From Myxococcales bacterium (GTDB lineage: Bacteria > Myxococcota_A > Bradymonadia > UBA7976 > UBA1532), in assembly GCA_020633435.1 (NCBI GenBank), contig JACKDP010000004.1, positions 1 to 64,000 of the forward strand: a stretch of 64,000 nt of DNA. Reading direction: 5' to 3'. Positions 8,893 through 17,796 of the stretch are shown here, piece after piece; position 1 is the stretch's first letter, and each line of letters starts with the position of its first letter. Both the position numbers and the translations under genes were made by a program. The notes beneath the pieces were generated by a model that was given only the letters and a program-made list of their open reading frames with translations, searched no databases and was not told the origin of the DNA.

Positions 8893-9588
8893 TCAGTCGG
8901 TCTGCTTCTTTACGATGATCAGGTGGTTGAAGCCGCGGAGGTAGAAGCCCCCCTCCTCCGCCGCCCGGTGCCGGTTGCTCTGCTTGAGCGTCCGGTTGTG
9001 GCGCACGACCGCGATGTGGTCGATGGGGTTGAAGTACTGCATCAGCAGGGCGAGGCAGCGCGCGCCGATGGGCACGAAGCCGCGCCTTTTGTCATGCACA
9101 TCGCAGATGTACAGGGCCATGAACCGCCGGTTCTTGAGGACGCGGAAGCACTCCTGGAAGGCCGCGTCGAGGGCCTCGAAGTAGGCCTCGTCGGTGGCGG
9201 GGAGCTGGCCGATGCAGCGCGGGTCGTCGCCGTAGTTCAGGTTGTCGCCGTAGGGCGGGTCGGCGAAGACGAAGTCGACGGACTCGCTGGCCTGGGGCAG
9301 CCGGCGGGCGTCGGCGTGCTGGATGTCATCGCGGGTGGGGTGCACGTCGTAGCCGACGCCCGCGCGGCCGAGATCCCGCGCCACGTCCAGCGTCGTGCCG
9401 GAGCCGCAGAACGGATCCATCACGACGTCGCCGGGGCGGGTGTAGCGCTCCAGCAGGTTCCAGATGACGTACGCGGGGGTCGCCCCCCGGTAGGCGGTAC
9501 TGCCCTGTCCACCCACGCCGTACTGCTGGGAGGGGTACTCCCAGAGCGTCGTGGTCTGCGGGCGCAGCGGGGGTCGTCGCGGTGGCAC
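8893..9588 (-). CDS. Solitary N4/N6-type DNA methyltransferase
   Basis: 231 residues from a GTG. The AdoMet-binding motif DPFCGSGTT is at residues 58-66 and the catalytic motif DPPY at 110-113, in the order usual for amino-methyltransferases that modify adenine N6 or cytosine N4. The N-terminal segment TTTLWEYPSQQYG recurs in many orphan bacterial and archaeal methylases. The protein is short and lacks an obvious separate target-recognition domain, which may be the segment after motif IV. No restriction endonuclease or phage gene is nearby, so this looks like a housekeeping or orphan methylase. A nucleic-acid substrate other than DNA is possible. Confidence 0.8.
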   Translation of the reverse strand: MPPRRPPLRPQTTTLWEYPSQQYGVGGQGSTAYRGATPAYVIWNLLERYTRPGDVVMDPFCGSGTTLDVARDLGRAGVGYDVHPTRDDIQHADARRLPQASESVDFVFADPPYGDNLNYGDDPRCIGQLPATDEAYFEALDAAFQECFRVLKNRRFMALYICDVHDKRRGFVPIGARCLALLMQYFNPIDHIAVVRHNRTLKQSNRHRAAEEGGFYLRGFNHLIIVKKQTD

Positions 9589-9686
9589 GGGCGCAGGTTA
9601 GGGGGAGCGGCCCGAGACGGCAAGGCCCCCTTGCGCCGCGGCGTGCGGCCCGGGATGCTGCCTGGAGTGGAGGGGCAGGAGCGGGT

Positions 9687-11447
9687 GTGGGGTTCGAGGC
9701 CTGGCTGACCGTCGCTGTCGTCGGGGGGGTGTTCGCCCTGCTGGCCACCGATCGCTTCTCGTCGGAGGTGGTCGTCGTGGGCGGGCTCGTCGTGCTCCTG
9801 GTGACGGGGGTGCTGACGCCGGTCTCGGCCTTCTCGGGCTTCGCCAACCCGGGGGTGGCCTCCCTGGCCGCCCTGTACGTCGTGACGGCGGGGCTGCGCG
9901 AGACGGGGGCCCTGGACCGGCCTGCCCAGCTCTTGCTGGAGCGCGCCCCCTCGGCGCCCTCCGCCCGCCGCCGGCTGACGCTGGTGACGACGGGCCTGAG
10001 CGCCTTCCTGAACAACACCCCCATCGTGGCGCTGTTCATGCCCCTGGCGACGACGTGGGCCCGGCGCCGCGGTCGCTCGGGGCGGGGCCTCCTCATGCCG
10101 CTGTCCTACGCGGCGGTGCTCGGCGGGACCTGCACGATGCTCGGCACGTCGGTCCACCTCGTCGTGCACGGGCTGTTGCTGCAGCACGACATGCCCGGCA
10201 TGCAGCTCTTCGAGCTGACCCCCATCGGCCTGCCGGTGGCCCTCATCTGCCTGCCCGCCCTCTGGTTGCTGTCCCGCCGCTTCCTCGATCCCACGGCGCG
10301 CCTGCCCCAGACCGATGAGGAGGTCCGGCGGGAGTACACCGCCGACCTGATGGTCACGGCCGACGCGCCCTTCCTGGGCCAGACGGTGGAGGCCGCGGGC
10401 CTGCGCCACCTGTCGGGCCTGTTCCTCGTGCAGATCGAGCGCGGCGATCAGGTGATCACGCCGGTCGGGCCCGACGACCGGCTGGCCGCCGGGGATCGGC
10501 TCACCTTCGCCGGGGTGCTGGACACGCTCGTCGACCTGCAGCGGCGCCGCGGCCTGGAGCCGCCCCAGGCCCGCCACGTCGAGCCCGGCTGGGTCATGCA
10601 CCAGGCGGTGGTGTCCCGCGGCTCGCGCCTGGAGGGCCGGGGCATCCGCGAGATGGGCTTCCGCACCCGCTACCACGCCGCCGTCGTGGGGGTGCACCGC
10701 CACGGCGAGCGCATCGAGCAGCGCATCGGCGACATCGTGCTGCGCCACGGCGACACGCTGCTGCTGCTCGCGGCGCCCGGCTTCTCGCGGGCCTTCCGGG
10801 ACGCGGCCGAGTTCTACCTGATCTCCGAGGTGGCCGACACGGAGCGCCCGCGCCACCGGCGGGCCCCCATCGCCCTGCTCATCATGGCCGCCGTCGTGAC
10901 GCTGGCCGCGACGCAGGTGCTGCCGCTGGTGACGGCCGCCGCCGCCGGCTCGCTGGCCATGGTCGGCACCGGCTGCCTGTCGCCTGGGCAGGCCCGCCGC
11001 TCCATCGACATGTCCGTGCTGGCCGTGGTGGCCGCCGCCCTGGGCATCGCCCGGGCCCTCGAAGAGACGGGCGCCGCGGCCGCCCTGGCCTCGGCCCTGT
11101 CCGCCATCGCCGCCGATCTGGGCCCCATCGCCCTCATCGCCGCCGTCTACATCACCGGCATGCTGCTGACGGAGCTGGTGACGAACACCGCCGCCGCCGC
11201 CCTGCTCTTCCCCGTCGCCCTCGAGGTCGCCGCCGTGGCCCACCTGGATCCGCGGCCCTTCGTGCTGGCCACGTCCATCGCCGCGTCCATCTCGCTGGCC
11301 ACGCCCCTGGGCTACCAGACGAACATGATGGTCTACGGGCCCGGCGGGTACCGCTTCGCGGACTTCCTGCGCATGGGCGTGCCCCTTCAGGTGCTCGCGG
11401 CGATCGTGGCCATCACGGCGCTGACCATCCGCTACTCCCTGTGGTGA
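9687..11447 (+). CDS. SLC13/DASS-family permease with RCK_C domains
   Basis: 586 residues from the GTG at 9687, chosen over upstream starts because GGAGG lies about 15 bases before it and it begins exactly at the first membrane helix. Two hydrophobic halves carry the family's helix-break motifs FLNNTP (near residue 108) and ELVTNTAAA, separated by a central soluble part. This insert (about residues 205-385) has two RCK/TrkA_C-like units with GQTVEAAGLR and GRGIREMGFR starts. This is the SAC1/YfbS-type architecture of sodium-coupled sulfate, citrate or dicarboxylate carriers. The substrate is unknown. The 3' end overlaps the convergent LOG gene by 16 bases. Confidence 0.85.
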   Translation: MGFEAWLTVAVVGGVFALLATDRFSSEVVVVGGLVVLLVTGVLTPVSAFSGFANPGVASLAALYVVTAGLRETGALDRPAQLLLERAPSAPSARRRLTLVTTGLSAFLNNTPIVALFMPLATTWARRRGRSGRGLLMPLSYAAVLGGTCTMLGTSVHLVVHGLLLQHDMPGMQLFELTPIGLPVALICLPALWLLSRRFLDPTARLPQTDEEVRREYTADLMVTADAPFLGQTVEAAGLRHLSGLFLVQIERGDQVITPVGPDDRLAAGDRLTFAGVLDTLVDLQRRRGLEPPQARHVEPGWVMHQAVVSRGSRLEGRGIREMGFRTRYHAAVVGVHRHGERIEQRIGDIVLRHGDTLLLLAAPGFSRAFRDAAEFYLISEVADTERPRHRRAPIALLIMAAVVTLAATQVLPLVTAAAAGSLAMVGTGCLSPGQARRSIDMSVLAVVAAALGIARALEETGAAAALASALSAIAADLGPIALIAAVYITGMLLTELVTNTAAAALLFPVALEVAAVAHLDPRPFVLATSIAASISLATPLGYQTNMMVYGPGGYRFADFLRMGVPLQVLAAIVAITALTIRYSLW

Positions 11448-12073
11448 CGCCCTCGCTCGGCCTCGGCCCGCAGGGCCTCCTTCTGGGCGGTGTCGGCGCG
11501 CAGCAGATCGATGACGGAGGGCACCACCTGGCCCCGCATCTGGGCGAGCAGCGCCCCGGGCTCGGCCGCCACCCGCAGCAGGTCGCGGAACGGCGGCCGC
11601 ACGAAGCCCACCTCGGCGGCGTGCTCGATGAAGGCGATCAGGTGGTCGTAGTACCCGGCAATGTTCAACAATCCCAAGGGCTTGCGGTGGTAGCCCAGCA
11701 TCCCCAGGGTGGCGGCCTCCATGATCTCCTCCCAGGTGCCGAATCCCCCGGGCAGGGCCACGAATCCGTCCGCCAGGTGCACCATCATCGCCTTGCGCGC
11801 GTGCATGCTGTCGACGACGAAGAGCTCGGTCACGGCGGAGTGACCCACCTCGAGCGCCTGGAGCTTGTCGGGGATGACGCCGTAGACGGAGCCACCCGAG
11901 GAGAGCGCCCCATCGGCCACCGCCCCCATCAGGCCCGCCCGGCCCCCGCCGTAGACGACGCCGATGCCGGCCGCGGCGAGGTGCTGCCCCATGGCGTAGG
12001 CGGCCTCCAGGAAGACGGGATCGACGTCGCCGCTCGAGCCGCAGTAGACGGCCAGCCTTCGAAACGTGTGCAT
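11432..12073 (-). CDS. LOG-family nucleoside-5'-monophosphate phosphoribohydrolase
   Basis: 213 residues, full family length. The LOG (TIGR00730) signatures are clear: YCGSSG near residue 10, GGGRAGLMG at 42-50, the DSMHARKA segment at 88-95 and the catalytic PGGFGTWEE at 108-116. Family members cleave the N-glycosidic bond of AMP or cytokinin-like nucleotides in the cytoplasm and are often misannotated as lysine decarboxylase. The gene is probably monocistronic, divergent from the 12130 gene with 56 bases between starts. Physiological substrate in bacteria is often unclear. Confidence 0.92.
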   Translation of the reverse strand: MHTFRRLAVYCGSSGDVDPVFLEAAYAMGQHLAAAGIGVVYGGGRAGLMGAVADGALSSGGSVYGVIPDKLQALEVGHSAVTELFVVDSMHARKAMMVHLADGFVALPGGFGTWEEIMEAATLGMLGYHRKPLGLLNIAGYYDHLIAFIEHAAEVGFVRPPFRDLLRVAAEPGALLAQMRGQVVPSVIDLLRADTAQKEALRAEAERGRHHRE

Positions 12074-12129
12074 GGGGCTCCTGAGATGACGTGGACGGCC
12101 GGCACCATAGCAGACCTGGGGAGAGCGCG

Positions 12130-13290
12130 ATGAGCCTGACCATCGAGGTGGTCGACGCCCTGGACGCGGTGCCCGCCGAGGCGTGGGACGCGCTGGTGGG
12201 CGACGGCTGCCCCTTCCTGGAGCACGCCTTCCTGGTGGGCCTGGAGCGCACCGGGGCGGTGGGGCCGGGGACGGGCTGGGGCCCGCGCTACCTGCTCTGC
12301 CGGCGGGGCCGCGCGCTCGTGGGCGCGGCGGCCCTCTACGAGAAGACCCACAGCCACGGCGAGTTCATCTTCGACTGGGGCTGGGCCGACGCCGCCGAGC
12401 GGGCCGGCCTGCCGTACTACCCCAAGCTCGTCGCGGCCGCGCCGTTCTCCCCCGTCGCCGGCCCGCGCCTGCTCCTGGCCCCCGGCGAGGGCGACGAGGT
12501 GCGCCGCGCCCTCATCCAGGGTGGCCGCGCCCTCTCGCGCCGCCTGGGCTGCACCGGCGTGCACTGGCTGTTCGTCACGGCGGACGAGGCCGACGTCCTG
12601 GAAGCGGAGGGCCTGGCCATCCGCCACACCCACCAGTTCCACTGGCACAACGAGGGCTACGCCGACTTCGAGGCCTTCCTGGCCCGCTTCCGCAGCGACC
12701 GCCGCAACCAGATCCGGCGCGAGCGCCGCGGCGTCGTCGAGGCCGGCGTGACCCTCCGCGTCGTCGAGGGCGACGCCCTGACGGCGGACGACGAGGCCCT
12801 GGCCTGGGCCTGCTACACCCACACCGTCGACAAGTTCTACTGGGGGCGGCGCTACCTCAACCGCGCCTTCTTTGCTCATCTTTTCAAGCACTTCCGCCAC
12901 CGCATCCTGCTCGTGCGGGCCGACCGGGGCGGCCGGGGCGTGGCCGCCGCCTTCAACATCCAGAAGGGCGCCGACCTGTACGGCCGGTACTGGGGCTGCC
13001 TGGAGGAGATACGCTACCTGCACTTCGAGGTGTGCAGCTACGCCGGCATCGAGGCGGCCATCGCCCGGGGCCTGCAGCGGTTCGAGGCCGGCGCCGGGGG
13101 CGGCAGCCACAAGTTCGGCCGGGGCTTCCTGCCGCGCCGCATCTACTCGGCCCACCAGATCGATCTGCCGCCGCTGGACCGCGCCGTGCGCGCCTTCCTG
13201 GAGCGCGAGCGGGCGGGCCTGGAGGAGGAGCTGGCGTCCGTGGAGGGTGCTGTGCTGAAGGCACCTACCGGGATTGATCCCGTCGGCTGA
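12130..13290 (+). CDS. FemAB/GNAT-like acyltransferase (DUF482 type)
   Basis: 386 residues, near the usual COG3146 length. The conserved features include FLEHAFL near the start, YEKTHSHGEFIFDWGWADA (about residues 77-95), the HQFHWHNEGY box, RRNQIRRERR, and the CSYAGIEAAIARG...GGSHKFGRGFLPR region. COG3146/PF04339 proteins adopt the GNAT fold and are annotated as N-acyltransferases of unknown substrate. No signal peptide, so cytoplasmic. The ATG has a purine-rich GGGGAGAG upstream. The 3' end leads directly into the pilin gene (38 bases). Confidence 0.88.
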   Translation: MSLTIEVVDALDAVPAEAWDALVGDGCPFLEHAFLVGLERTGAVGPGTGWGPRYLLCRRGRALVGAAALYEKTHSHGEFIFDWGWADAAERAGLPYYPKLVAAAPFSPVAGPRLLLAPGEGDEVRRALIQGGRALSRRLGCTGVHWLFVTADEADVLEAEGLAIRHTHQFHWHNEGYADFEAFLARFRSDRRNQIRRERRGVVEAGVTLRVVEGDALTADDEALAWACYTHTVDKFYWGRRYLNRAFFAHLFKHFRHRILLVRADRGGRGVAAAFNIQKGADLYGRYWGCLEEIRYLHFEVCSYAGIEAAIARGLQRFEAGAGGGSHKFGRGFLPRRIYSAHQIDLPPLDRAVRAFLERERAGLEEELASVEGAVLKAPTGIDPVG

Positions 13291-13328
13291 ACCAGGAAAG
13301 CTGTGTCTACTCGGGGGAGGAGGACACG

Positions 13329-13862
13329 ATGCGGAGACGAGCTGGCTTCACCTTGATCGAGCTGATGATCGTCGTGGCGATCATCGGCATCCTGGCGGCC
13401 GTGGCCATCCCGGCGTTCATGCGGTACATCCGCAACTCGAAGACGTCGGAGGCGACCATCAACCTCCGCAAGATCTTCGACGGCGCCGCGGCCTACTACA
13501 GCGACGAGCACTCCAACCGGGCGGGAGCCATCCTGGCGCGCCAGTTCCCCAACTCGGTGGCGAGCACGCCGGTCGCCTCGGCCTGCGACGCGGGCGAGAG
13601 CAAGAAGCACGCGCCCAACGACGCCCACTGGCGCAACCCCACCTGGGTGTCGCTGAGCTTCGGGATCGACGACCCCTTCCTCTTCCAGTACGACTTCGAG
13701 TCGGCGGGCACCGGCGTCGGCGCGGGCTTCACGGCGGGGGCGCACGGGGATCTGGACTGCAACAACGTGCTCTCGACCTTCGAGCGCGTCGCGCACATCG
13801 ACCAGCAGAACAACTTCAGCGGCGGTGGGCAGGGGATGTTCATCCGCCTGCCCACCGAGTAG
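13329..13862 (+). CDS. Type IV pilin / pseudopilin
   Basis: 177 residues with a textbook class III signal: RRRAG|FTLIELMIVVAI, with the prepilin peptidase site after Gly, N-methylated Phe+1 and the conserved Glu+5. After the hydrophobic helix comes a globular domain with Cys residues (SACDAG, DLDCNN) that may form a disulfide loop. A strong GGGGAGGAGG ribosome site precedes the ATG. The size and head domain resemble myxobacterial PilA-type pilins, but no pil or gsp genes are adjacent, so it may be a minor pilin working with machinery encoded elsewhere. Confidence 0.9.
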   Translation: MRRRAGFTLIELMIVVAIIGILAAVAIPAFMRYIRNSKTSEATINLRKIFDGAAAYYSDEHSNRAGAILARQFPNSVASTPVASACDAGESKKHAPNDAHWRNPTWVSLSFGIDDPFLFQYDFESAGTGVGAGFTAGAHGDLDCNNVLSTFERVAHIDQQNNFSGGGQGMFIRLPTE

Positions 13863-13866
13863 GCCG

Positions 13867-13884
13867 CCTGCTCAGCCGAGCAGG
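13867..13884. terminator. Bidirectional hairpin between pilin and mdh
   Basis: CCTGCTC and GAGCAGG pair perfectly around AGCC between the converging pilin and malate dehydrogenase genes. The stop codon of the minus-strand gene lies in the stem. Confidence 0.5.
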
Positions 13885-14861
13885 TCCTTGATGGCCTCGC
13901 GCTCCTCGAGCAGCTCGTCGGCGCTGGCCATGGCCTTCGCCCGGGCCTTCGCGGAGAGCTCGACCTCCTGCACGATGCTCCAGTTGCCGGCGGCGTCCAC
14001 GCGGCACGGGAACGAGTAGATCAGGCCGGCCGGGATGCCGTGGCTGCCGTCGCTGCTCACGCCCATGCTGACGACCTCGCCGGCCGGGGTGGGCCGGAAC
14101 CAGTCGCGCATGTGGTTCATGGCCGCGAAGGCCGCGGAGGCCGCCGAGCTCTTGCCGCGGGCCTTGATGATGGCCGCGCCGCGCTGCTGGACCGTCTTGA
14201 GGAACTCGCCGTCCAGCCACGCCTCGTCGGTGATCACGTCCGTCACGGGCTTGCCGTTGATGCGGGCGTTCTCGTAGTCGGGGTACATCGTGGGCGAGTG
14301 GTTGCCCCAGATGGCCAGGCCGCTGATGCTGGCCACGGGCACCCCGGCGCGGGCCGCGAGCTGGCCGATGGCGCGGTTCTGGTCGAGGCGCGTCATGGCC
14401 GTGTAGTTGGCCGGGTTCGTCCGCTTCGCCTGGGCCTGGGCGATCAGGCAGTTGGTGTTGCAGGGGTTGCCCACCACCAGCACCTTCACGTCCTTGTCGG
14501 CCACCGCGTCGATGGCGCGGCCCTGCCCGGTGAAGATGGGGCCGTTCTCGCGGATGAGATCGGCGCGCTCCTGACCGGGACCGCGCGGCTTGCTGCCCAC
14601 GAGGAAGACGGCGTTGGCGCCGGCGAAGGCCGTCTCCAGCTCCGAGCTGCAGGTCACGCCGTGCAGCAGGGGGAAGGCGCAGTCCTCCAGCTCCATCGCG
14701 ACGCCGCGCAGGGCGTCCAGGGCCACCGGCAGCTCGAGGAGCTGCAGGATGACGGGCTGATCGGGGCCGAACACCTCGCCCGCGGCGATGGGGAAGAGGA
14801 GGCTGTAGCCGATCTGGCCGGCGGCGCCGGTGACGGCGACGCGGATGGGGGTCTTGCTCAT
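13872..14861 (-). CDS. mdh: Malate dehydrogenase, NAD-dependent
   Basis: 329 residues, matching the long bacterial/cytosolic-type MDH (TIGR01759). It starts with the Rossmann motif VTGAAGQIGYSLLF, carries VFLVGSKPRGPGQERADL, the NPCNTN motif after the dinucleotide fold, the substrate-binding RLDQNRA and the catalytic-His segment GNHSPTMYPD around residue 190. It interconverts malate and oxaloacetate in the TCA cycle. The ATG at 14861 follows GAGGAG on the coding strand; upstream in-frame extension is not needed. A plausible sigma-70 promoter lies upstream and a shared terminator hairpin downstream. Confidence 0.97.
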   Translation of the reverse strand: MSKTPIRVAVTGAAGQIGYSLLFPIAAGEVFGPDQPVILQLLELPVALDALRGVAMELEDCAFPLLHGVTCSSELETAFAGANAVFLVGSKPRGPGQERADLIRENGPIFTGQGRAIDAVADKDVKVLVVGNPCNTNCLIAQAQAKRTNPANYTAMTRLDQNRAIGQLAARAGVPVASISGLAIWGNHSPTMYPDYENARINGKPVTDVITDEAWLDGEFLKTVQQRGAAIIKARGKSSAASAAFAAMNHMRDWFRPTPAGEVVSMGVSSDGSHGIPAGLIYSFPCRVDAAGNWSIVQEVELSAKARAKAMASADELLEEREAIKDLLG

Positions 14862-14903
14862 GGGGATCTCCTCGGTCGGGCCCAGGGGGCCGTTCAGGCG
14901 CGC

Positions 14904-14931
14904 AGTGTAGTCCGCGTGCGCCCCAGGGCAA
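14904..14931 (-). promoter_or_regulatory. Sigma-70-type promoter for mdh
   Basis: On the minus strand TTGCCC (14926-14931), a 16-base spacer and TACACT (14904-14909) lie upstream of the mdh start. Housekeeping control fits a TCA-cycle gene. Confidence 0.45.
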
Positions 14932-14952
14932 GGGCCTTTCCGTGGCGCGCTC

Positions 14953-16293
14953 TCAGGGCGTCCGCAGGAGCCGCCGCACGAGGCTGGCCGCGGCCACGCA
15001 GAGCGCCGCGAGCAGGCCCCACCACAGCCCGGCCACCCCGAGCCCCGCCGGCCACGCGAGGGCCAGGCCCACCGGCAAGCCGATGCCCCAGTGCCCCAGC
15101 ACCGCCCAGAACAGGGTGATGCGCGTGTCGCCGCGGCCGCGCAGGCCCCCGGCCGCCGTGGCCTGCAGGCCATCCGCGAGCTGGAAGAGCCCGGCGATGC
15201 GCAAGAGCGGGATGGTCGCCTCCACCACCGCCGGATCGGGGCTGATGAGGCGCGCGATGTGGCCGGGCAGCAGGGTGAACGCCAGCGCCGTCAGGCCCAT
15301 GAAGGCGAGCGCGAGCTCCAGGGCCGCGACCCCCGCGCGCCGGGCCCCCGCCGCGTCGCCCCGGCCGACGGCGTGGCCCGTGCGCACCGCCGCCGCCGCC
15401 GACAGCCCCAGGCAGACGGTGAAGGTGAACGAGGCCACCTGCAGCGCGACCTGGTGGGCGCCCGTCGCCGTCGTGCCGAACGCGCCGGCCAGCACCGTGA
15501 CCGTCGAGAAGAGGCCGGCCTCCAGGAAGAAGGCCCCGCCGATGGGCCAGCCGAAGTGGATGAGCCGCCGCAGCCCGGCGGACGAGATGGGCCCGGCCTC
15601 GCCCGGCACGCGCCGCGCCGCCCACGCGAGCAGGCCCGCCTGGAGGGCCGCGACGAGGCTCGACGCGACGCCGATGCCGAGCACGCCGAGGCCCGCTCCG
15701 AGGCCCATGGCGGGCAGGCCGAGGGCCTGCAACCCCGCGTCTCCCTTGGCGAAAAGCCAGCTCGCCGGCAGGTTGGCGGCGTTGGCGAGCAGCGTCGTCA
15801 CCAGCACCGCCCGCGGCCGGTGGCAGGCCTGCAGGAAGCCGCGCTGGGCGACCACCAGCAGCATCGGCAGCGCCGAGGGCAGGCGGCCCCAGAGGTAGGC
15901 GTGCACCTGCTCCTGGACGCCGGGCGCCACGCCGACGCTGGCCATCGCGCCCGGGGCCACCAGCAGCGCGAGGGCGGCGGCCAGCGGCGCCATCACCGCC
16001 GCCAGGACGAGCGCCTCGTGGTAGGCCGTGCGCGCCTCGGCCGGGCGGCCGGCGCCGAGGGCCTGCGAGGCCACGGGATCGAGCCCCATCAGCAGGCCGA
16101 GCGGGAAGACGGTCGCCAGGAAGAAGAGCGCGCCGCCGAGCCCCACGGCGGCGATGGCCTCCGCCCCCAGGCGGCCCGCCACCATGGTGTCCACCAGGCT
16201 CAGGAGCTGGTTGCCCGCGAAGGCCACCACGAGCGGGGCGGCGAGCTGGAAGGTGGCGCGGCGCTCGGCGCGCCGGTCGGGGGAGAAGGGCAC
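14953..16293 (-). CDS. MATE-family efflux transporter
   Basis: 446 residues from a GTG, with about 12 predicted membrane helices in two homologous halves. Family-type segments include the N-terminal FAGNQLLSLVDTMVAGRLG and LMGLDPVASQALGAGR, and in the second half GTTATGAHQVALQVAS. NorM-like MATE proteins export cationic drugs or metabolites using a sodium or proton gradient. It is divergent from the LysR-type regulator starting at 16389 (95-base gap), which suggests, but does not prove, that this regulator controls it. Confidence 0.92.
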   Translation of the reverse strand: MPFSPDRRAERRATFQLAAPLVVAFAGNQLLSLVDTMVAGRLGAEAIAAVGLGGALFFLATVFPLGLLMGLDPVASQALGAGRPAEARTAYHEALVLAAVMAPLAAALALLVAPGAMASVGVAPGVQEQVHAYLWGRLPSALPMLLVVAQRGFLQACHRPRAVLVTTLLANAANLPASWLFAKGDAGLQALGLPAMGLGAGLGVLGIGVASSLVAALQAGLLAWAARRVPGEAGPISSAGLRRLIHFGWPIGGAFFLEAGLFSTVTVLAGAFGTTATGAHQVALQVASFTFTVCLGLSAAAAVRTGHAVGRGDAAGARRAGVAALELALAFMGLTALAFTLLPGHIARLISPDPAVVEATIPLLRIAGLFQLADGLQATAAGGLRGRGDTRITLFWAVLGHWGIGLPVGLALAWPAGLGVAGLWWGLLAALCVAAASLVRRLLRTP

Positions 16294-16388
16294 AAGACCT
16301 CGGGAGCCGGAGGCGCGGCACCCTACCCGAAGCCGGCGCCGCGCGCACCGGGCTTGGGTCCGGCCCCGGCCCGCGGCATGATGCGGGC

Positions 16389-17285
16389 ATGTCCCTGCCC
16401 GACCCCGACTCCCTGCGCTGCTTCCTGGCCGCCGCCGAGCTGCTGAGCTTCCGCGCCGCGGCCGAGCGCGTGCACCTGTCGGCGGCCGCGTTCAGCGACC
16501 GCATCCGCCGCCTGGAGGAGGACCTGGACGTCCGCCTCTTCGAGCGCAGCACCCGCCGCGTCGAGCTGACGGCCGCGGGCCGCCGGCTGAAGCCCCAGGC
16601 CGAGCGGGCGCTGGCCGAGGCCGGGGCCTGCAAGGCCGTCGTGCACGCCGAGGACCGCCCCCTGCCCTTCGAGCTGACCCTCGGCACCCGCTTCGAGCTG
16701 GGCCTGAGCTGGCTGCTGCCGGCCCTCGATCCCCTGCAGGCCGCCCGGCCCGACCGCCGCCTCAACCTGAGCTTCGGCGTCGGCCCCGATCTCTGGAGCC
16801 GCATCGCCCGGGGCGAGGTGGACGCGGTCGTCACCAGCACCCGCCTCACCGTCGGCGAGCTGGACTACGCCCTCCTGCACGAGGAGCGCTACGTGTTCTG
16901 CGGCGCGCCCGCCCTGCTCGCCCAGACGCCCCTGGGCCACCCCGACGACGCCCGCGCCCACACCCTGCTCGACGCCTTCGCCGACCTGCCCCTCTTCCGC
17001 TACCTGCTCGACGCCCGGCCCGCGGCCGACGCCTGGGGCTTCCGGCGCACCGAGCTCCTGGGCACCATCGCCGCCATCCGCCTGCGGGCCCTGGCCGGCA
17101 AGGGGGTGGCCGTCCTGCCCGCCTACTTCGTGGCCGACGATCTGGCCGAAGGCCGCCTGGTCGCGGTCCTGCCCGACCACCCCCTGCAGCACGACTGGTT
17201 CCGCCTGATCTGGCGCCGCGGCCACCCCCTCGCGGAGGAGCTGCGCGCGCTGGCCGAGGCGCTGCGCGGGTTTCCGCTCCGCTAG
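16389..17285 (+). CDS. LysR-family transcriptional regulator
   Basis: 298 residues. The N-terminal winged helix-turn-helix (about residues 8-66: LRCFLAAAELLSFRAAAERV, LSAAAFSDRIRRLEEDLDVRLF) is typical of LysR proteins. The C-terminal half is a LysR substrate-binding domain with two alpha/beta lobes. The divergent MATE gene 95 bases away is the most likely target, by the usual LysR arrangement. The effector is unknown. Confidence 0.92.
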   Translation: MSLPDPDSLRCFLAAAELLSFRAAAERVHLSAAAFSDRIRRLEEDLDVRLFERSTRRVELTAAGRRLKPQAERALAEAGACKAVVHAEDRPLPFELTLGTRFELGLSWLLPALDPLQAARPDRRLNLSFGVGPDLWSRIARGEVDAVVTSTRLTVGELDYALLHEERYVFCGAPALLAQTPLGHPDDARAHTLLDAFADLPLFRYLLDARPAADAWGFRRTELLGTIAAIRLRALAGKGVAVLPAYFVADDLAEGRLVAVLPDHPLQHDWFRLIWRRGHPLAEELRALAEALRGFPLR

Positions 17286-17375
17286 ACCTGTACGACATTG
17301 CCGAACAATCGCGTTCGGGTCATCCCGATTTACCTAAGCGAAGGGCCGCGGCAGGCTGTCTCCAGGAGGTGAGAC

Positions 17376-17786
17376 ATGACCCGAGCAGACGCCCAGGCCC
17401 GCGCACTCCGGGCCGCCAGCCGCGTGACCTTCACCCTCGGCCTCTTCGGCTGCGCCGAGGACGTCCCCGACCCCACGCCCGAGCCCGCCGAGGAGGCCCA
17501 GGCCGACGAGCAGGCCGCCGACGCCGGCGCGCCCGAGGCCGACGCGGGGGAGCAGCGCGACCTCTTCGTCGACGCCGCCGTCGACCCCACCCTGGACGCC
17601 GGCCCCGCCGTGCCCCCCGACGCCGAGACGGCGCCCGTCGTGGCCGACGCCGAGGTCGGCGACGGCGGCGTGGTCTGCGAGATCGGCGATCCCGAGTACG
17701 CCGCGTGCTGCGACGCCGTGAACTGGGACTTCGACGCGGGCTGCATGGCGTGGGGCCCCCCCGTCCCGCCCGCCCTGCTGGCTTGA
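17376..17786 (+). CDS. Small Asp/Ala-rich lipoprotein
   Basis: 136 residues with a ribosome site AGGAGGTG 5 bases before the ATG. A basic N-terminus and short hydrophobic core end in the lipobox LGLFGC (Cys26). The mature part is an acidic, low-complexity stalk of Asp, Ala, Glu and Pro, then a short Cys-containing tail (VCEIGDPEYAACCDAVNWDF). No enzyme motif. It is 10 bases upstream of the ferritin-like gene, so the two are probably cotranscribed. Confidence 0.82.
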   Translation: MTRADAQARALRAASRVTFTLGLFGCAEDVPDPTPEPAEEAQADEQAADAGAPEADAGEQRDLFVDAAVDPTLDAGPAVPPDAETAPVVADAEVGDGGVVCEIGDPEYAACCDAVNWDFDAGCMAWGPPVPPALLA

Positions 17787-17796
17787 GGAGGGCGCC

